This document shows, piece after piece, positions 44,154 through 52,730 of a stretch of DNA of 64,000 bases (position 1 is its first letter; each line of letters begins with the position of its first letter). This DNA comes from Firmicutes bacterium HGW-Firmicutes-9. GTDB taxonomy: Bacteria > Bacillota > Clostridia > Christensenellales > CAG-138. The notes below the pieces were generated by a model. The model did no database searches and had not been told where the DNA came from. It was given only the letters and a program-made list of their open reading frames with translations. The stretch is from NCBI GenBank assembly GCA_002841395.1, contig PGZM01000005.1, forward strand, positions 1 through 64,000, in the 5' to 3' direction. The translations under genes were made by a program, and so were the position numbers.

Positions 44154-44233
44154 ATCACGGGGGCGTCCGGAGAACAGCCGGACTGAGAAGTACCCTTGGA
44201 ACCTGTTGGGTCATGCCATCGAAGGAAAGTGAT
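44154..44233 (+). promoter_or_regulatory. TPP riboswitch (THI element)
   Basis: Conserved core visible: GGGGGCGTCCGG..., CTGAGAAGTACCCTTGGAACCTG, then GGGTCATGCCATCGAAGGAAAGTG. P1 stem pairs ATCAC (44154-44158) with GTGAT (44229-44233). Thiamine pyrophosphate binding is expected to turn the downstream gene off through the terminator at 44255-44283. Confidence 0.95.
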
Positions 44234-44254
44234 ACATATCGCAGCTTCTTTTTG

Positions 44255-44283
44255 ATGGTCGTCTCACTGGCGACTATTTTTTA
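44255..44283 (+). terminator. Riboswitch-controlled transcription terminator
   Basis: ATGGTCG-tctcactgg-CGACTAT stem (7 bp, one G-U) followed by a run of T, 22 bases after the aptamer and 20 bases before the thiT start codon. Confidence 0.75.
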
Positions 44284-44302
44284 TTGGGAAAAGGAGACTA
44301 TT

Positions 44303-44989
44303 ATGGAATTCAAACTGTTCAGCAAACTTGGTTCGCTCGAGGGAATCGAGCTGTACATGCTCATCGGTGGGCTTGTCATTCTGGGGCTGCTCATCTGGGC
44401 GGTCGCGTCGTACGCCAAGCGCGCAAAGGCGAAGGCACTCGAAGCGCCCGAAGCCGAGGCGGCAAAACCCAACCGCACGCAGGTGCTCGTCTACGGCGCG
44501 CTGTCGATCACGCTTGCGTTCGTGCTGAGCTACTTCAAGCTCTTCACCCTGCCGTATGAAGGCTCGATCACGCTGCTCTCGATGCTGCCGATATTCGCGT
44601 ATGCCGCATACTTCGGCCCCGCGCGGGGTTTCACCGCGGCGTTTGCGTTTTCGCTGTTGCAGGTGATTCAGGGTGCGTACATCGTGCATCCCATCCAGTT
44701 CATTCTCGACTATTTTGTGGCGTTCACGCTGCTGGGACTTGCGAGCTTCTTCCCGAAGAATCTCCCGCTGGGCGCACTGATCGGCGGCTTTGCGCGCATG
44801 CTCGCGTCTACGGTCTCCGGCGCGGTGTTCTTCGGCTCCTATGCCGCGGATTATGGCTTTACCAACGTCTGGGCGTATTCGCTGATCTACAACTTCTTCT
44901 CGATTGGCGTGGATACGCTGCTGTGCGTCGTCGTCGCCGCTATGCCGCCGGTGCAGAAGCTGTTCAAGCGGGTGTTTAGTAAGGGGTAA
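44303..44989 (+). CDS. thiT: Thiamine ECF transporter S component
   Basis: 228 residues from the ATG at 44303, after AAAAGGAGAC. The ThiT/YuaJ domain starts about residue 60 (TQVLVYGALSITLAFVLSYFKLFTLPYEGSITLLSMLPIFAYAAYFGPARG) and includes the thiamine-site segment GFARMLASTVSGAVFFGSYA. An extra N-terminal helix (IELYMLIGGLVILGLLIWAVASYAKRAKAKALEAPEAEAAK) makes it ~45 residues longer than usual ThiT. It works with the shared EcfA/A'/T module, not in this window. Riboswitch-controlled. Confidence 0.95.
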   Translation: MEFKLFSKLGSLEGIELYMLIGGLVILGLLIWAVASYAKRAKAKALEAPEAEAAKPNRTQVLVYGALSITLAFVLSYFKLFTLPYEGSITLLSMLPIFAYAAYFGPARGFTAAFAFSLLQVIQGAYIVHPIQFILDYFVAFTLLGLASFFPKNLPLGALIGGFARMLASTVSGAVFFGSYAADYGFTNVWAYSLIYNFFSIGVDTLLCVVVAAMPPVQKLFKRVFSKG

Positions 44990-45019
44990 GGGACTGTTCA
45001 ACTGAATTTGGAGTAAAGC

Positions 45020-45049
45020 AAAACCCCGTGGCGTGAGCTGCGGGGTTTA
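45020..45049 (-). terminator. Terminator of the TIGR04255 module
   Basis: AAACCCCG...CGGGGTTT stem; on the minus strand followed by TTGCTTT. It overlaps the stop codon of the 45047 gene by three bases. Confidence 0.65.
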
Positions 45050-45628
45050 TGCGTTGATAACTGGTAAGCCGATTCTCGAGAGATAATTTGCAAGACGTTG
45101 ACTTATTCTTTCTCGAAAAGGTATATCAATTGATACCTGTTTATGCTCATCCTTTATCTCATACAAGTAGGATAGACTAACTGTAAAAAAATGCTTGAAG
45201 TCAGCAACACAATCTACAATAGCATCTTCCCTTGTAAATCTAAAATAGTGATAACGTGGGACTTCATTATGCTCTAGCGGATCAAGAACACTCCGTTTTT
45301 TTGTCGTGAAGGCTGAAGACATAGAATATCCAAGACTTTCAAGGTGATTACCAGCTTGAAAGTGAGTATAGTTATAAAGCGGAACAGCTAAAGCACTTGC
45401 CAACAGCTTATCTGCATAAAGCATTTGATCTTCATCGCGTTCTGCTGACCGCACTTCAAAATCGGCACGCAGATCGCACTCTTGAGAAAGAATGATAACG
45501 TAGGGATAGGAAATCTTAGAAATTAGAATTTGGCCATTTTTTTCGTCGGCTCGCTCAATACATTCAACATCTCGAAAAATATCACCTTGATGAATCTGAT
45601 CATCTTCATGTCGGATTGTTTTTATCAT
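45047..45628 (-). CDS. Unrecognised protein of the TIGR04255 module (SQECDL motif)
   Basis: 193 residues from the ATG at 45628; the track start 45631 is a TTG. No signal peptide or membrane segment. The most distinctive stretch is ISKISYPYVIILSQECDLRADFEVR followed by MLYADKLLASALAVPLYNYTHF; the Cys-Asp-Leu after a hydrophobic strand recalls small proteins found in variable, defence-type loci, but I cannot name the family. Third gene of an AT-rich operon, overlapping the upstream gene by 23 bases. Ribosome-binding site AGAGGA. Confidence 0.75.
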   Translation of the reverse strand: MIKTIRHEDDQIHQGDIFRDVECIERADEKNGQILISKISYPYVIILSQECDLRADFEVRSAERDEDQMLYADKLLASALAVPLYNYTHFQAGNHLESLGYSMSSAFTTKKRSVLDPLEHNEVPRYHYFRFTREDAIVDCVADFKHFFTVSLSYLYEIKDEHKQVSIDIPFRERISQRLANYLSRIGLPVINA

Positions 45629-45812
45629 CAACTTTTAGTCCTCTAATAACGATGCGATATGGCTTTCTAATTGAAAGTGCGGCTTCACTTTGCGAACCCG
45701 TTGTAGATTGAATCGTTTGAGGTATTAAATCATCAACTATGGTACCTTCGGCTAGAGTGATCTCAGCGGATGCTTTGTCATTCTGAGTCATACCTTTAGG
45801 ATTCATGTGCAT
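45606..45812 (-). CDS. Small middle protein of the TIGR04255 module
   Basis: About 68 residues from the ATG at 45812 (preceded by GGGTGAAA); the ATG at 45806 is equally possible. MNPKGMTQNDKASAEITLAEGTIVDDLIPQTIQSTTGSQSEAALSIRKPYRIVIRGLKVDD. No recognised domain. It overlaps the genes on both sides (17 and 23 bases), showing tight translational coupling. Reality is supported by the overlaps and AT-rich codon use shared with its neighbours. Confidence 0.6.
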   Translation of the reverse strand: MHMNPKGMTQNDKASAEITLAEGTIVDDLIPQTIQSTTGSQSEAALSIRKPYRIVIRGLKVDDKNNPT

Positions 45813-46551
45813 TTTCACCCATCTGTTTTCTTTGTGAATCACCAATAATAGCCTCAAACATTGACTCGATACGTGTGTGAAACTCATCTAAATAGCTAGT
45901 TACTTCGGAGATGTTCATTTCTCCAAAAGTAAAGGCATCTAAATCAATCGTAAAAATATGTCTTCTTTGAACGGAGGGCTTATCAGGGTTTAAGAACCCA
46001 TAGTTGAATCGAAGGGTAAAATCATTATATGAAAGTTCCACTGAGTTTACGCTACTTACAAGAGACATTTCGTCAAAGCAAACCATGACAGCATCAAGGT
46101 GCTTTTTGTTTATATATTTTGACCAAACAGAACGACGAATATTTGTTAAATCGATCCTATTAATATAACGCATACCTATACGGTTTATGATAGCGTCTTG
46201 ACTACTCGCCTTAATTGCTTCGACGGCGCTTGTAAAATGCTTTTTTGTATTCGTATAAGAGTCATACTTCTTGATATCAATGTAAATTGAGTTTTGGGAT
46301 ACTGCGAATCTTTTAGTCTTTTGACGATCCCAAAAATAATGATTTATCCATGTACTTCTCTTAATGTTTACTTTTGGGGTACCGTCTTCAGAAATGAAGT
46401 TTGAAATCTCCTGCCCTTGCATTTCTTCCGTTTCGATAATTGGGAAGGATTCGAGCAGAACTTTCTGAACGGGTAATGCATTCACATTGAAGCCGTTAAC
46501 AAAATCAATGCGAAAGATTACATTTTCTAGGCAGTTATCTTTATAAGCCAT
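45796..46551 (-). CDS. TIGR04255 family protein
   Basis: 251 residues, soluble. The start YKDNCLENVIFRIDFVNGFNVNA and the middle QDAIINRIGMRYINRIDLTNI, plus the later RRHIFTIDLDAF, match the TIGR04255 family pattern (unknown function, sporadic, often in genomic islands). First gene of the three-gene AT-rich operon. Nearby upstream sequence to 46744 is non-coding and AT-rich. Confidence 0.8.
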   Translation of the reverse strand: MAYKDNCLENVIFRIDFVNGFNVNALPVQKVLLESFPIIETEEMQGQEISNFISEDGTPKVNIKRSTWINHYFWDRQKTKRFAVSQNSIYIDIKKYDSYTNTKKHFTSAVEAIKASSQDAIINRIGMRYINRIDLTNIRRSVWSKYINKKHLDAVMVCFDEMSLVSSVNSVELSYNDFTLRFNYGFLNPDKPSVQRRHIFTIDLDAFTFGEMNISEVTSYLDEFHTRIESMFEAIIGDSQRKQMGENAHES

Positions 46552-46742
46552 TGCCGCACCTCCATTAGTCGAATTATAAAACCAATATTACTTGTACGTC
46601 AACAATGCAATTATTATAAATTGCTCTAAGCAGTTAAAGATGAATATAAGTCAATACTGGTGGATGATGATATTTGGGGAATGCAGAGCAGTATCATCAT
46701 ATTGATTCTATTAATTATATAACAAATGTGCAAGGAGAATAA

Positions 46743-46778
46743 TAAAAAGCGGGCGACACTCACGCGCCGCCCGCTTTT
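46743..46778 (-). terminator. Terminator of the phosphohexomutase gene
   Basis: AAAGCGGGCG...CGCCCGCTTT stem with TTTTTATTATTC on the minus strand, past the stop at 46799. Confidence 0.8.
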
Positions 46779-46798
46779 ATCCCAAATTATGTTAGAGT

Positions 46799-48310
46799 TT
46801 ACAACCCCTTCAACCCACTCGTCTCCAGCTTGTCATACCCGCTCAAAAACGCATACAACTTCTGCGCGATCTGGTGGACGCCGCCGACGCTGTTGCTCTC
46901 GATGTTCAGCGGCATGAGCGGATCGTGAAGCGACATGCGTAGCAGGAACCATCCGTCGCCTTCGCCTGCGCCGAACGAAACGCGCAGGCCTTCGTAATTC
47001 TCCTTCGCCACATCCCAGCCCTCTTTGGTGGCATGGTCGGCGAGGTCTTTGAGGATTGCGCTGCCATAGGCCGCAAACTCCGGCACAAGAATGTTCATGC
47101 GCACTTCCGCGCTCTCCGCGGGTTCCGCGAGGGAGTCGATCAATGAAAACAGCGTGCGGTTTTCCCTCTTGAGCTGCGCCATCTTGATGAGCAGTTTCGT
47201 GATCAGATACGCGCCGTCGTCGAGGAAATAGTTCTCCTTGAGCGCGCCGTGTCCGCTGGTTTCAATCGCGAGTTGGCTGTCCTTTCCGCTCTTGTTGATG
47301 CGGATGGATTCGTCGATGACGTTTTTATACCCGCGCTTAAACCGGTGATGCACGCCGCCCTTTTCCGCGATAAACGCGGCAAGACCGCTGGAGGTGATGG
47401 AGTCGGTGACGATGGTCGTGCCGGGATGCTCTTCCAGCAGCACCGCGGAGATCAGCGCGATCAGGCGGTTACGGTTAATCTCCTTGCCGTCGTTGGCAAC
47501 CGCGCCTGCGCGATCCACGTCGGTGTCGAAGATGATGCCCATGTCGGCTTTGTTGTCCAGCACGCACTGCGCGATGGAGTCCATCGCCTCTTTATCCTCG
47601 GGGTTGGGCTGATGGTTGGGGAAATGCCCGTCCGGCTCGAGGAACTGGCTGCCCGTGGTGTCCGCGCCCAGCGGCTGCAGCACGCGATCCACATAAAACC
47701 CGCCTGCGCCGTTGCCGGCGTCCACGACGATGCGGAACCCCTTAAGCGGATGATCGTAATCCTCGGCATTGACCCCGCTGCGGATGCGCTCGACGAGCCC
47801 CTGTGCGTAGACGGAGAGGAAATCGACCTGCGTAAACTTGCCGCGCTCGACCGCGGGGATAAACGCGTCCGCCTGCGCGCTGGCGAGGATATTCGCGATA
47901 TCGCTCTTTTCCAACCCGCCGTTCTTCGTGAAAAACTTCATGCCGTTGCGGTTCCAGGGCAGGTGGCTCGCGGTGAGCATGATCGCGCCGTCGTACTCAT
48001 AGCCCTTGGTGACGGTGCTCATGAACATAGAAGGCGTGCTCGCAAGCCCGAAATCCGCAAGGTCCGCACCCATGGCGAGGATGCCTTCCGCTGCGGCCTT
48101 GAGCAGACTCTCGCCGGAGAGACGGGAATCCCGCCCGATGGAGAGCCGTAGATCGCTCTTGCCCGTGCGCTCCTGTAAAAACAGCACAAACGCTTTGGCG
48201 ATGTTCGTGATGGCTTCCGTGCTGAGTGTGACCGGCTGGCCTTCGACGCCTTCCATCGCAACGCCGCGGATGTCGCTTCCGTTTTGCAGCTTTCTGTACT
48301 CGATACCCAT
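46799..48310 (-). CDS. Phosphomannomutase/phosphoglucomutase
   Basis: 503 residues from the ATG at 48310 (MGIEYRKLQNGSDIRGVAMEG, the usual family start). Active-site serine loop MLTASHLPWNRNGMKFFTKNGG, metal loop IIFDTDVDRAGAV, sugar loop ETSGHGALKENYFLDDGAY, and phosphate loop LRMSLHDPLMPLNIES are all present in order, so all four alpha-D-phosphohexomutase domains are there. Interconverts hexose 1- and 6-phosphates for wall or capsule sugar supply. Confidence 0.93.
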   Translation of the reverse strand: MGIEYRKLQNGSDIRGVAMEGVEGQPVTLSTEAITNIAKAFVLFLQERTGKSDLRLSIGRDSRLSGESLLKAAAEGILAMGADLADFGLASTPSMFMSTVTKGYEYDGAIMLTASHLPWNRNGMKFFTKNGGLEKSDIANILASAQADAFIPAVERGKFTQVDFLSVYAQGLVERIRSGVNAEDYDHPLKGFRIVVDAGNGAGGFYVDRVLQPLGADTTGSQFLEPDGHFPNHQPNPEDKEAMDSIAQCVLDNKADMGIIFDTDVDRAGAVANDGKEINRNRLIALISAVLLEEHPGTTIVTDSITSSGLAAFIAEKGGVHHRFKRGYKNVIDESIRINKSGKDSQLAIETSGHGALKENYFLDDGAYLITKLLIKMAQLKRENRTLFSLIDSLAEPAESAEVRMNILVPEFAAYGSAILKDLADHATKEGWDVAKENYEGLRVSFGAGEGDGWFLLRMSLHDPLMPLNIESNSVGGVHQIAQKLYAFLSGYDKLETSGLKGL

Positions 48311-48406
48311 GATAAACCCCCGCTTTCGATTTGTCGTTCGCCCTGGCATACGCGTCGCAATGCCCTGCCGCGCGCATGCAGGCTTAGCTAATATTTATAC
48401 GCGTTT

Positions 48407-48435
48407 ATTGTCGCATCCAGTCCCGCGTTTGTCAA
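48407..48435 (-). promoter_or_regulatory. Promoter of the phosphohexomutase gene
   Basis: On the minus strand TTGACA, 17 bases, GACAAT; about 95 bases before the start codon. Confidence 0.55.
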
Positions 48436-48589
48436 TTCTGCGGCGGCAAAGCGGGTATGCCAAACACGCTCTTTTACCATGCGGCAAAACATGGTATTCT
48501 ATAAGGTAGAAAAGTCTCTTCAACGGCGAGGGCTTGACGGCTCATGTTCGCCGGATTTTTACACACGAGAGGGGTAAAAGGCGGCTACC

Positions 48590-49747
48590 ATGCGAATCGG
48601 ACTGCTCGGCGGCACATTCAACCCCATCCACCGCGCGCATGTGCAGATGGCAGAGATTGCGCGGGATGAAGCCGCGCTGGATCGCGTGATACTCATGGTC
48701 GCGGCCGACCCGCCGCACAAGTCCGTCGACGAAGGCGTGCCCGCCAGCGAACGGTTTCGCCTTGTGGAGATCGCGGTTTGCGGAAAAGAGCGCATCGAAG
48801 CCTCCGATCAGGAGATCGTACGCGGCGGCAAGAGCTATTCGCTGCTCACGCTGCAGGAGCTCTCCGCGCAGTACCCCGATGCGGAACTTTCGATCATCAT
48901 TGGCAGCGATACGCTCGCGGACCTGCCGAACTGGTACCATCCCGACGAGGTGCTCAAGATCGCTAGCGTGCTCTGTGTGCCGCGCGTCGGCATCGAGGAG
49001 AACGACACGGCGACCGCGCAGATGCTGCGGGAGCGATACGGCGCCAGGGTGCGGATACTTTCGGCAAAGGCGGAGATGATCTCGTCCACCGGGATTCGTT
49101 CGCGACTGCTGGCGGGGCTTCCCGTAGAAGGCCTTATGCCGGATGCGGTGGAACAGGCGCTCTACGAAGGCGGGGCATATTTTCCGGAATCATTTCGCTT
49201 GCTACAGGATAAAAGCCGCGCGGAGCTTTCACCAAAGCGATTTACGCATGTTTGCGGCACGATGCGCGCCGCGGCAAAACTCGCCGAATTGTGGAAACAG
49301 GACCCGCAGAAAGCGCGGATTGCAGCCCTATTGCACGACTGCGCAAAGTGTCTCGATCTGCGCAGGCAGGAGGTACTCTCCGGCGACGAGATGGGCATCA
49401 CGCCCGTCTACCACGCGTTTGCGGGCGCGGTGCTTGCGAAGATGGAGTATGGCATCACGGACGAAACCATCCTCCGCGCAATCCGCCTGCATACCACGGG
49501 CGACTGGGGCATGACGGACTTTGACGCGCTGATCTACACCGCGGATCTCATCGAACCCACGCGCGTGTTCTTCGGCGTAGAGGAGTACCGCAACCGCTTA
49601 TCGGAAGATATCGACGTGTACATGAACTACACGCTCAAGCGCATCGCGGCTTTGATTGAGCGAAAAGGCAAGGTGGCGCATCCGGCCTCGGCGCGGGCGG
49701 TGCGGTGGTATGAAGAAAAGCTGCGCCGACGCAGTCCGGCAGAATAG
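48590..49747 (+). CDS. nadD: Fusion of NadD and YqeK-type HD phosphohydrolase
   Basis: 385 residues. Residues 1-195 are nicotinate-nucleotide adenylyltransferase: RIGLLGGTFNPIHRAHVQMAE (T/HIGH), ...IIGSDTLADLPNWYHPDEVL, and SSTGIRSRLLAG near its end. Residues ~205-385 are an HD domain like YqeK (RFTHVCGTMRAAAKLAELW, AALLHDCAKCL, LRAIRLHTTGDWGMTDFDALIYTADLIEPTR), which hydrolyses diadenosine tetraphosphate in characterised members. In most Firmicutes the two are separate adjacent genes followed by rsfS; here they are joined and rsfS follows. AAAGGCGG ribosome-binding site. Confidence 0.95.
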   Translation: MRIGLLGGTFNPIHRAHVQMAEIARDEAALDRVILMVAADPPHKSVDEGVPASERFRLVEIAVCGKERIEASDQEIVRGGKSYSLLTLQELSAQYPDAELSIIIGSDTLADLPNWYHPDEVLKIASVLCVPRVGIEENDTATAQMLRERYGARVRILSAKAEMISSTGIRSRLLAGLPVEGLMPDAVEQALYEGGAYFPESFRLLQDKSRAELSPKRFTHVCGTMRAAAKLAELWKQDPQKARIAALLHDCAKCLDLRRQEVLSGDEMGITPVYHAFAGAVLAKMEYGITDETILRAIRLHTTGDWGMTDFDALIYTADLIEPTRVFFGVEEYRNRLSEDIDVYMNYTLKRIAALIERKGKVAHPASARAVRWYEEKLRRRSPAE

Positions 49748-49797
49748 AACAAACATACACTACAAAGTTTTTAAACAGAAAGTACGGAGGAATACAC

Positions 49798-50208
49798 TTG
49801 AACGAATCCATCAAACAAAAGGCGCTCGCCGTCTGCGAAGTACTCTACAATAAGAAAGCCCAGGACATCGTCGCCATCCATGTGGCGGACAAGACCATCG
49901 TCGCCGACTGGTTCATCATCTGCAGCGGCAGAGCGACCCAGCAGGTGAAGTCCCTCGCGGACGAAGTCGATCACAAGGCGTCGGAACTCGGCCTGACACT
50001 GCGCCGCAGCCAGGGATATGGCGACGCGAAGTGGATCGTGCTCGACTTTGCGGACATCCTCGTGCACATTTTCTATCCCGAAGAGCGCAAGTATTACAAT
50101 ATGGAGCGCCTCTGGGACGAGGATGACAGCGCAATCCGTTATTCCGAGCTGAAAGATGAAGAAGCGCGCGAGGCAGCGCGGCTGAAAAAGGAAAAAGCAG
50201 AAAAGTAA
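49798..50208 (+). CDS. rsfS: Ribosomal silencing factor
   Basis: 136 residues with a TTG start after ACGGAGGAATACAC. RsfS binds L14 and blocks subunit joining when nutrients are low. Segments IVAIHVADKTIVADWFIICSGRATQQVKSLADEVDHKASELGL and GYGDAKWIVLDFADILVHIFYPEERKYYNMERLW are diagnostic. Slight C-terminal Lys/Glu extension. Confidence 0.95.
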   Translation: MNESIKQKALAVCEVLYNKKAQDIVAIHVADKTIVADWFIICSGRATQQVKSLADEVDHKASELGLTLRRSQGYGDAKWIVLDFADILVHIFYPEERKYYNMERLWDEDDSAIRYSELKDEEAREAARLKKEKAEK

Positions 50209-50275
50209 CATATCATCCTGTGCATGAACCGAAAGTGACTTGTTTCGCACAGGAGCCTGTGGTATCTTAAGAAAG

Positions 50276-50309
50276 TAAGCCTTCATGATTGATTTATGAA
50301 GGCTTTTTT
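50276..50309 (+). terminator. Rho-independent terminator after rsfS
   Basis: AAGCCTTCAT...ATGAAGGCTT stem followed by TTTTTTC. Confidence 0.85.
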
Positions 50310-50363
50310 CTCAACAGATGTAAAAAGCCAAACGGAAAATATAACCGCATAACGGGGGAAAGC

Positions 50364-51554
50364 ATGCCACAGGAGACGTTCTTTTTTTCGACCACGCAAC
50401 AGTCTGCCGCGCAAGAAGCAAAGAAACGTAAAAAGCGGGTTTTTGTGATGATTGCGCAAGTGTTCTATCTGCTGATCATCGGGCTTACGATTATTACGCT
50501 GGTCAACAGAAACGCCGCCGTGAAGAGCATCGCCGCGCTCGACTTTCAAGGAGCGGTCACTTCGTTCAATCGCATTCCGCTGCGCGAGGTGATATTCCCC
50601 AAAGACGACGCGTATATCTCCGCGGCGCAGCTGGTGGTGGAACACCAGTATGATGATGCGGTTGCTGCGTTCGAGAAGTTGACGGACGACCCAAGGGCCG
50701 AGATGGCAGCGTCTGAGACAAAGTATCAAAAAGCGGTCTACTATTATACAAGCGGGGATTTCGAGGCGGCTTCCACCGCGTTCAAAGACGCCGGGGAGTA
50801 TCGCAACTCCGTTCAGATGGAACAAGATTCCCGTTGTCAGCTTGCGGCGAAGTTGGTGGCAGAGACGGAATACGACGAAGCGTTTTTGATTCTGCAAAAA
50901 CTGATCCGCGAAAAATATGAACCCGCGACACAGCAGATGTATCTTGCGTATTTGAGCAAGGCGGAATTATTTGCCTCGAAGAATGACTATGCCGAAGGGT
51001 TTGAGTTGCTGATCAAAGCGGAAAAATACGGCGATGTCAGCGCGCAAATGTCGCAATTTCAAGAAAGCGCGTATCAGGAAGCGGTGACCATGTATCGTGA
51101 TGGGGATATCGCCAAGCCAAGGCGCTTATTCACAATTCTCGGAGATTACCTTCAGGCTAAGGATTATCTGATTTTGATCAAAGCCAGAGACCGTGCGATA
51201 TCCTACACTAATCTGACACAAAAGGAAGTCGACAAACTAATATCTCTCGTCGGGTTTGAAGATGCCGCAAAGTTAGTCCTCGAATTTGAGGATGTTGCGG
51301 TTAAGTTTTTAGAAGGAAAATGGATGGGAGACGGATATTACTTTTCGATTACGGATGAAGGCGTCTTGGATTATAATCTTCCGACGTATGATTACGGTGA
51401 CTATTATAAGATCGAAAATGGCCGGATGTTAGTGTTTCCAGAAGATGATTATTCCGCTACGAAACCATTCTTCCGGTTTACAATAGTTTCAGAAGATAAA
51501 ATTATCATTTATGCTTATAGCGAAGGTATCAATTATACGCTTTATAGGAGATAA
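50364..51554 (+). CDS. Membrane-anchored TPR-like protein
   Basis: 396 residues from the ATG at 50364, after AACGGGGGAAAGC. A basic cytoplasmic N-terminus (AKKRKKRVF) and one membrane helix (VMIAQVFYLLIIGLTIITLV, residues ~30-49) precede several degenerate tetratricopeptide-like helices (e.g. YQKAVYYYTSGDFEAASTAFKDAGEYRNS, AELFASKNDYAEGFELLIKAEKYGD). The C-terminal ~80 residues are beta-rich (KWMGDGYYFSITDEGVLDYNLPTYDYGDYYKIENGRMLVF), like a small lipocalin or DUF5640-type module. Function unknown. The 3' part is more AT-rich than the 5' part. Confidence 0.8.
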   Translation: MPQETFFFSTTQQSAAQEAKKRKKRVFVMIAQVFYLLIIGLTIITLVNRNAAVKSIAALDFQGAVTSFNRIPLREVIFPKDDAYISAAQLVVEHQYDDAVAAFEKLTDDPRAEMAASETKYQKAVYYYTSGDFEAASTAFKDAGEYRNSVQMEQDSRCQLAAKLVAETEYDEAFLILQKLIREKYEPATQQMYLAYLSKAELFASKNDYAEGFELLIKAEKYGDVSAQMSQFQESAYQEAVTMYRDGDIAKPRRLFTILGDYLQAKDYLILIKARDRAISYTNLTQKEVDKLISLVGFEDAAKLVLEFEDVAVKFLEGKWMGDGYYFSITDEGVLDYNLPTYDYGDYYKIENGRMLVFPEDDYSATKPFFRFTIVSEDKIIIYAYSEGINYTLYRR

Positions 51555-51652
51555 TCAATTCATAAGCAAAGCGCATATTGGCGAACCCTTAAACACAACC
51601 ATTTCCGGCACGTTACCCCCGAACATATTTGTTTGAGAGGAGGCACACGCAG

Positions 51653-51865
51653 ATGGAAGAGCATGAACTTCGAACGATCTTAAAACGCTTTGCGGAATCC
51701 GAATGGGAACTGATCTCCGCTCCCGCAACCGCATATCTGAGCGGAGAGGACTGTAACGACTGGCTGATTGCCGCCGTAGAGCAGGCAAACGAGGAATGCG
51801 GAGATTGCGGCTGCGAATATGACGAGTTGTACCGCAGATTTCTTGCGCTGAAACATGCGCTGTAG
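51653..51865 (+). CDS. Small hypothetical protein (70 aa) with CGDCGC motif
   Basis: ATG at 51653 follows GAGAGGAGGCACACGC, a very strong ribosome-binding site; the track start (51629) is upstream of it. Acidic and helical: MEEHELRTILKRFAESEWELISAPATAYLSGEDCNDWLIAAVEQANEECGDCGCEYDELYRRFLALKHAL. Four Cys, three of them in CGDCGC, could bind metal. No family recognised. Confidence 0.65.
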   Translation: MEEHELRTILKRFAESEWELISAPATAYLSGEDCNDWLIAAVEQANEECGDCGCEYDELYRRFLALKHAL

Positions 51866-52004
51866 TGTGTAAAACGTTTGTATACTACTTGGTTGGACAA
51901 GGATTTCCTGATATTTACTGATGAAACCATTGTTTTCGTTGCCTCATACACATAAAACGAGTATAATTTCTGTGAAGTGATACTCGTGAAAGGATGTAAC
52001 GTGT

Positions 52005-52325
52005 ATGATAGAAACTTTCGTCTGCCCGAAATGCAAAGACGTGTTCAGCAAAGAGACAAAGAAGCCGCTTGATGGACCGGCATGTCCAACCTGTAATCTT
52101 CCAATGCACTACATGGGCATAACAGCAGATACGTGGCAGAATCTAACCCACGACGAAAAGGCCAGCTTAAAAGAAAAAATGCTGGAAGACTATAAAAGCC
52201 CGCAAACCATATATCTGAGTCGAATGTCCAACGACATCCATACGATCCGGAATGTCGTCATCTTCTTTCTTGTCGTTTTCCTTTGCTCAGGGATTCTCCG
52301 CTCGATTTTTGCAAGCCTCAATTGA
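52005..52325 (+). CDS. Zinc-ribbon protein with C-terminal membrane anchor
   Basis: 106 residues. Zinc ribbon FVCPKCKDVFSKETKKPLDGPACPTCNLPMHY at the N-terminus (CxxC...CxxC), a helical middle, and a C-terminal hydrophobic segment (VVIFFLVVFLCSGILRSIF). Ribosome-binding site AAAGGATG. Function unknown. Confidence 0.75.
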   Translation: MIETFVCPKCKDVFSKETKKPLDGPACPTCNLPMHYMGITADTWQNLTHDEKASLKEKMLEDYKSPQTIYLSRMSNDIHTIRNVVIFFLVVFLCSGILRSIFASLN

Positions 52326-52369
52326 GATATAGCGAGCGGCATATTACACAATTCGACTACTTTATAATC

Positions 52370-52400
52370 CTCCCGCCGACGATTGTTGGCGGGTATTTCT
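52370..52400 (+). terminator. Terminator after the zinc-ribbon gene
   Basis: CCCGCCGAC-GATT-GTTGGCGGG stem followed by TATTTCTTT. The rest of the 405-base gap to 52730 is AT-rich; I see no gene and no riboswitch I can name. Confidence 0.75.
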
Positions 52401-52730
52401 TTGATTTTGAAGAGATTTTTTACAGGCTGAAAAAAGCACTTTTAATAGCGGAAAAAAGATTTCGCTAAGAAATTTGGAAGAAATTGCAAACACTCTGCAA
52501 CGATTTGCGTTTTTGCGCAGTGTTGTATATAGAAGCGCCTTTGGCGGTTTGCAATCGAATTTTGATTGTGGCATACTGAGGCAAAGAGTATGATGTTCGT
52601 CCAGATTTGACAGTTTTCGCGATCTGAGGGACTCCCGCCCGAGGAGCGCACAACACAAGACCAAACTTAAACAGGACCCACTGCGCGCGGCCTATATAAC
52701 CATCTTGCCGCGCTGCGGAAAGGAGCACAT

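Noticed and set aside
52362-52664. Overlapping minus-strand ORFs before the large surface protein
   Set aside because: Lack ribosome-binding sites and span a terminator; composition not protein-like.
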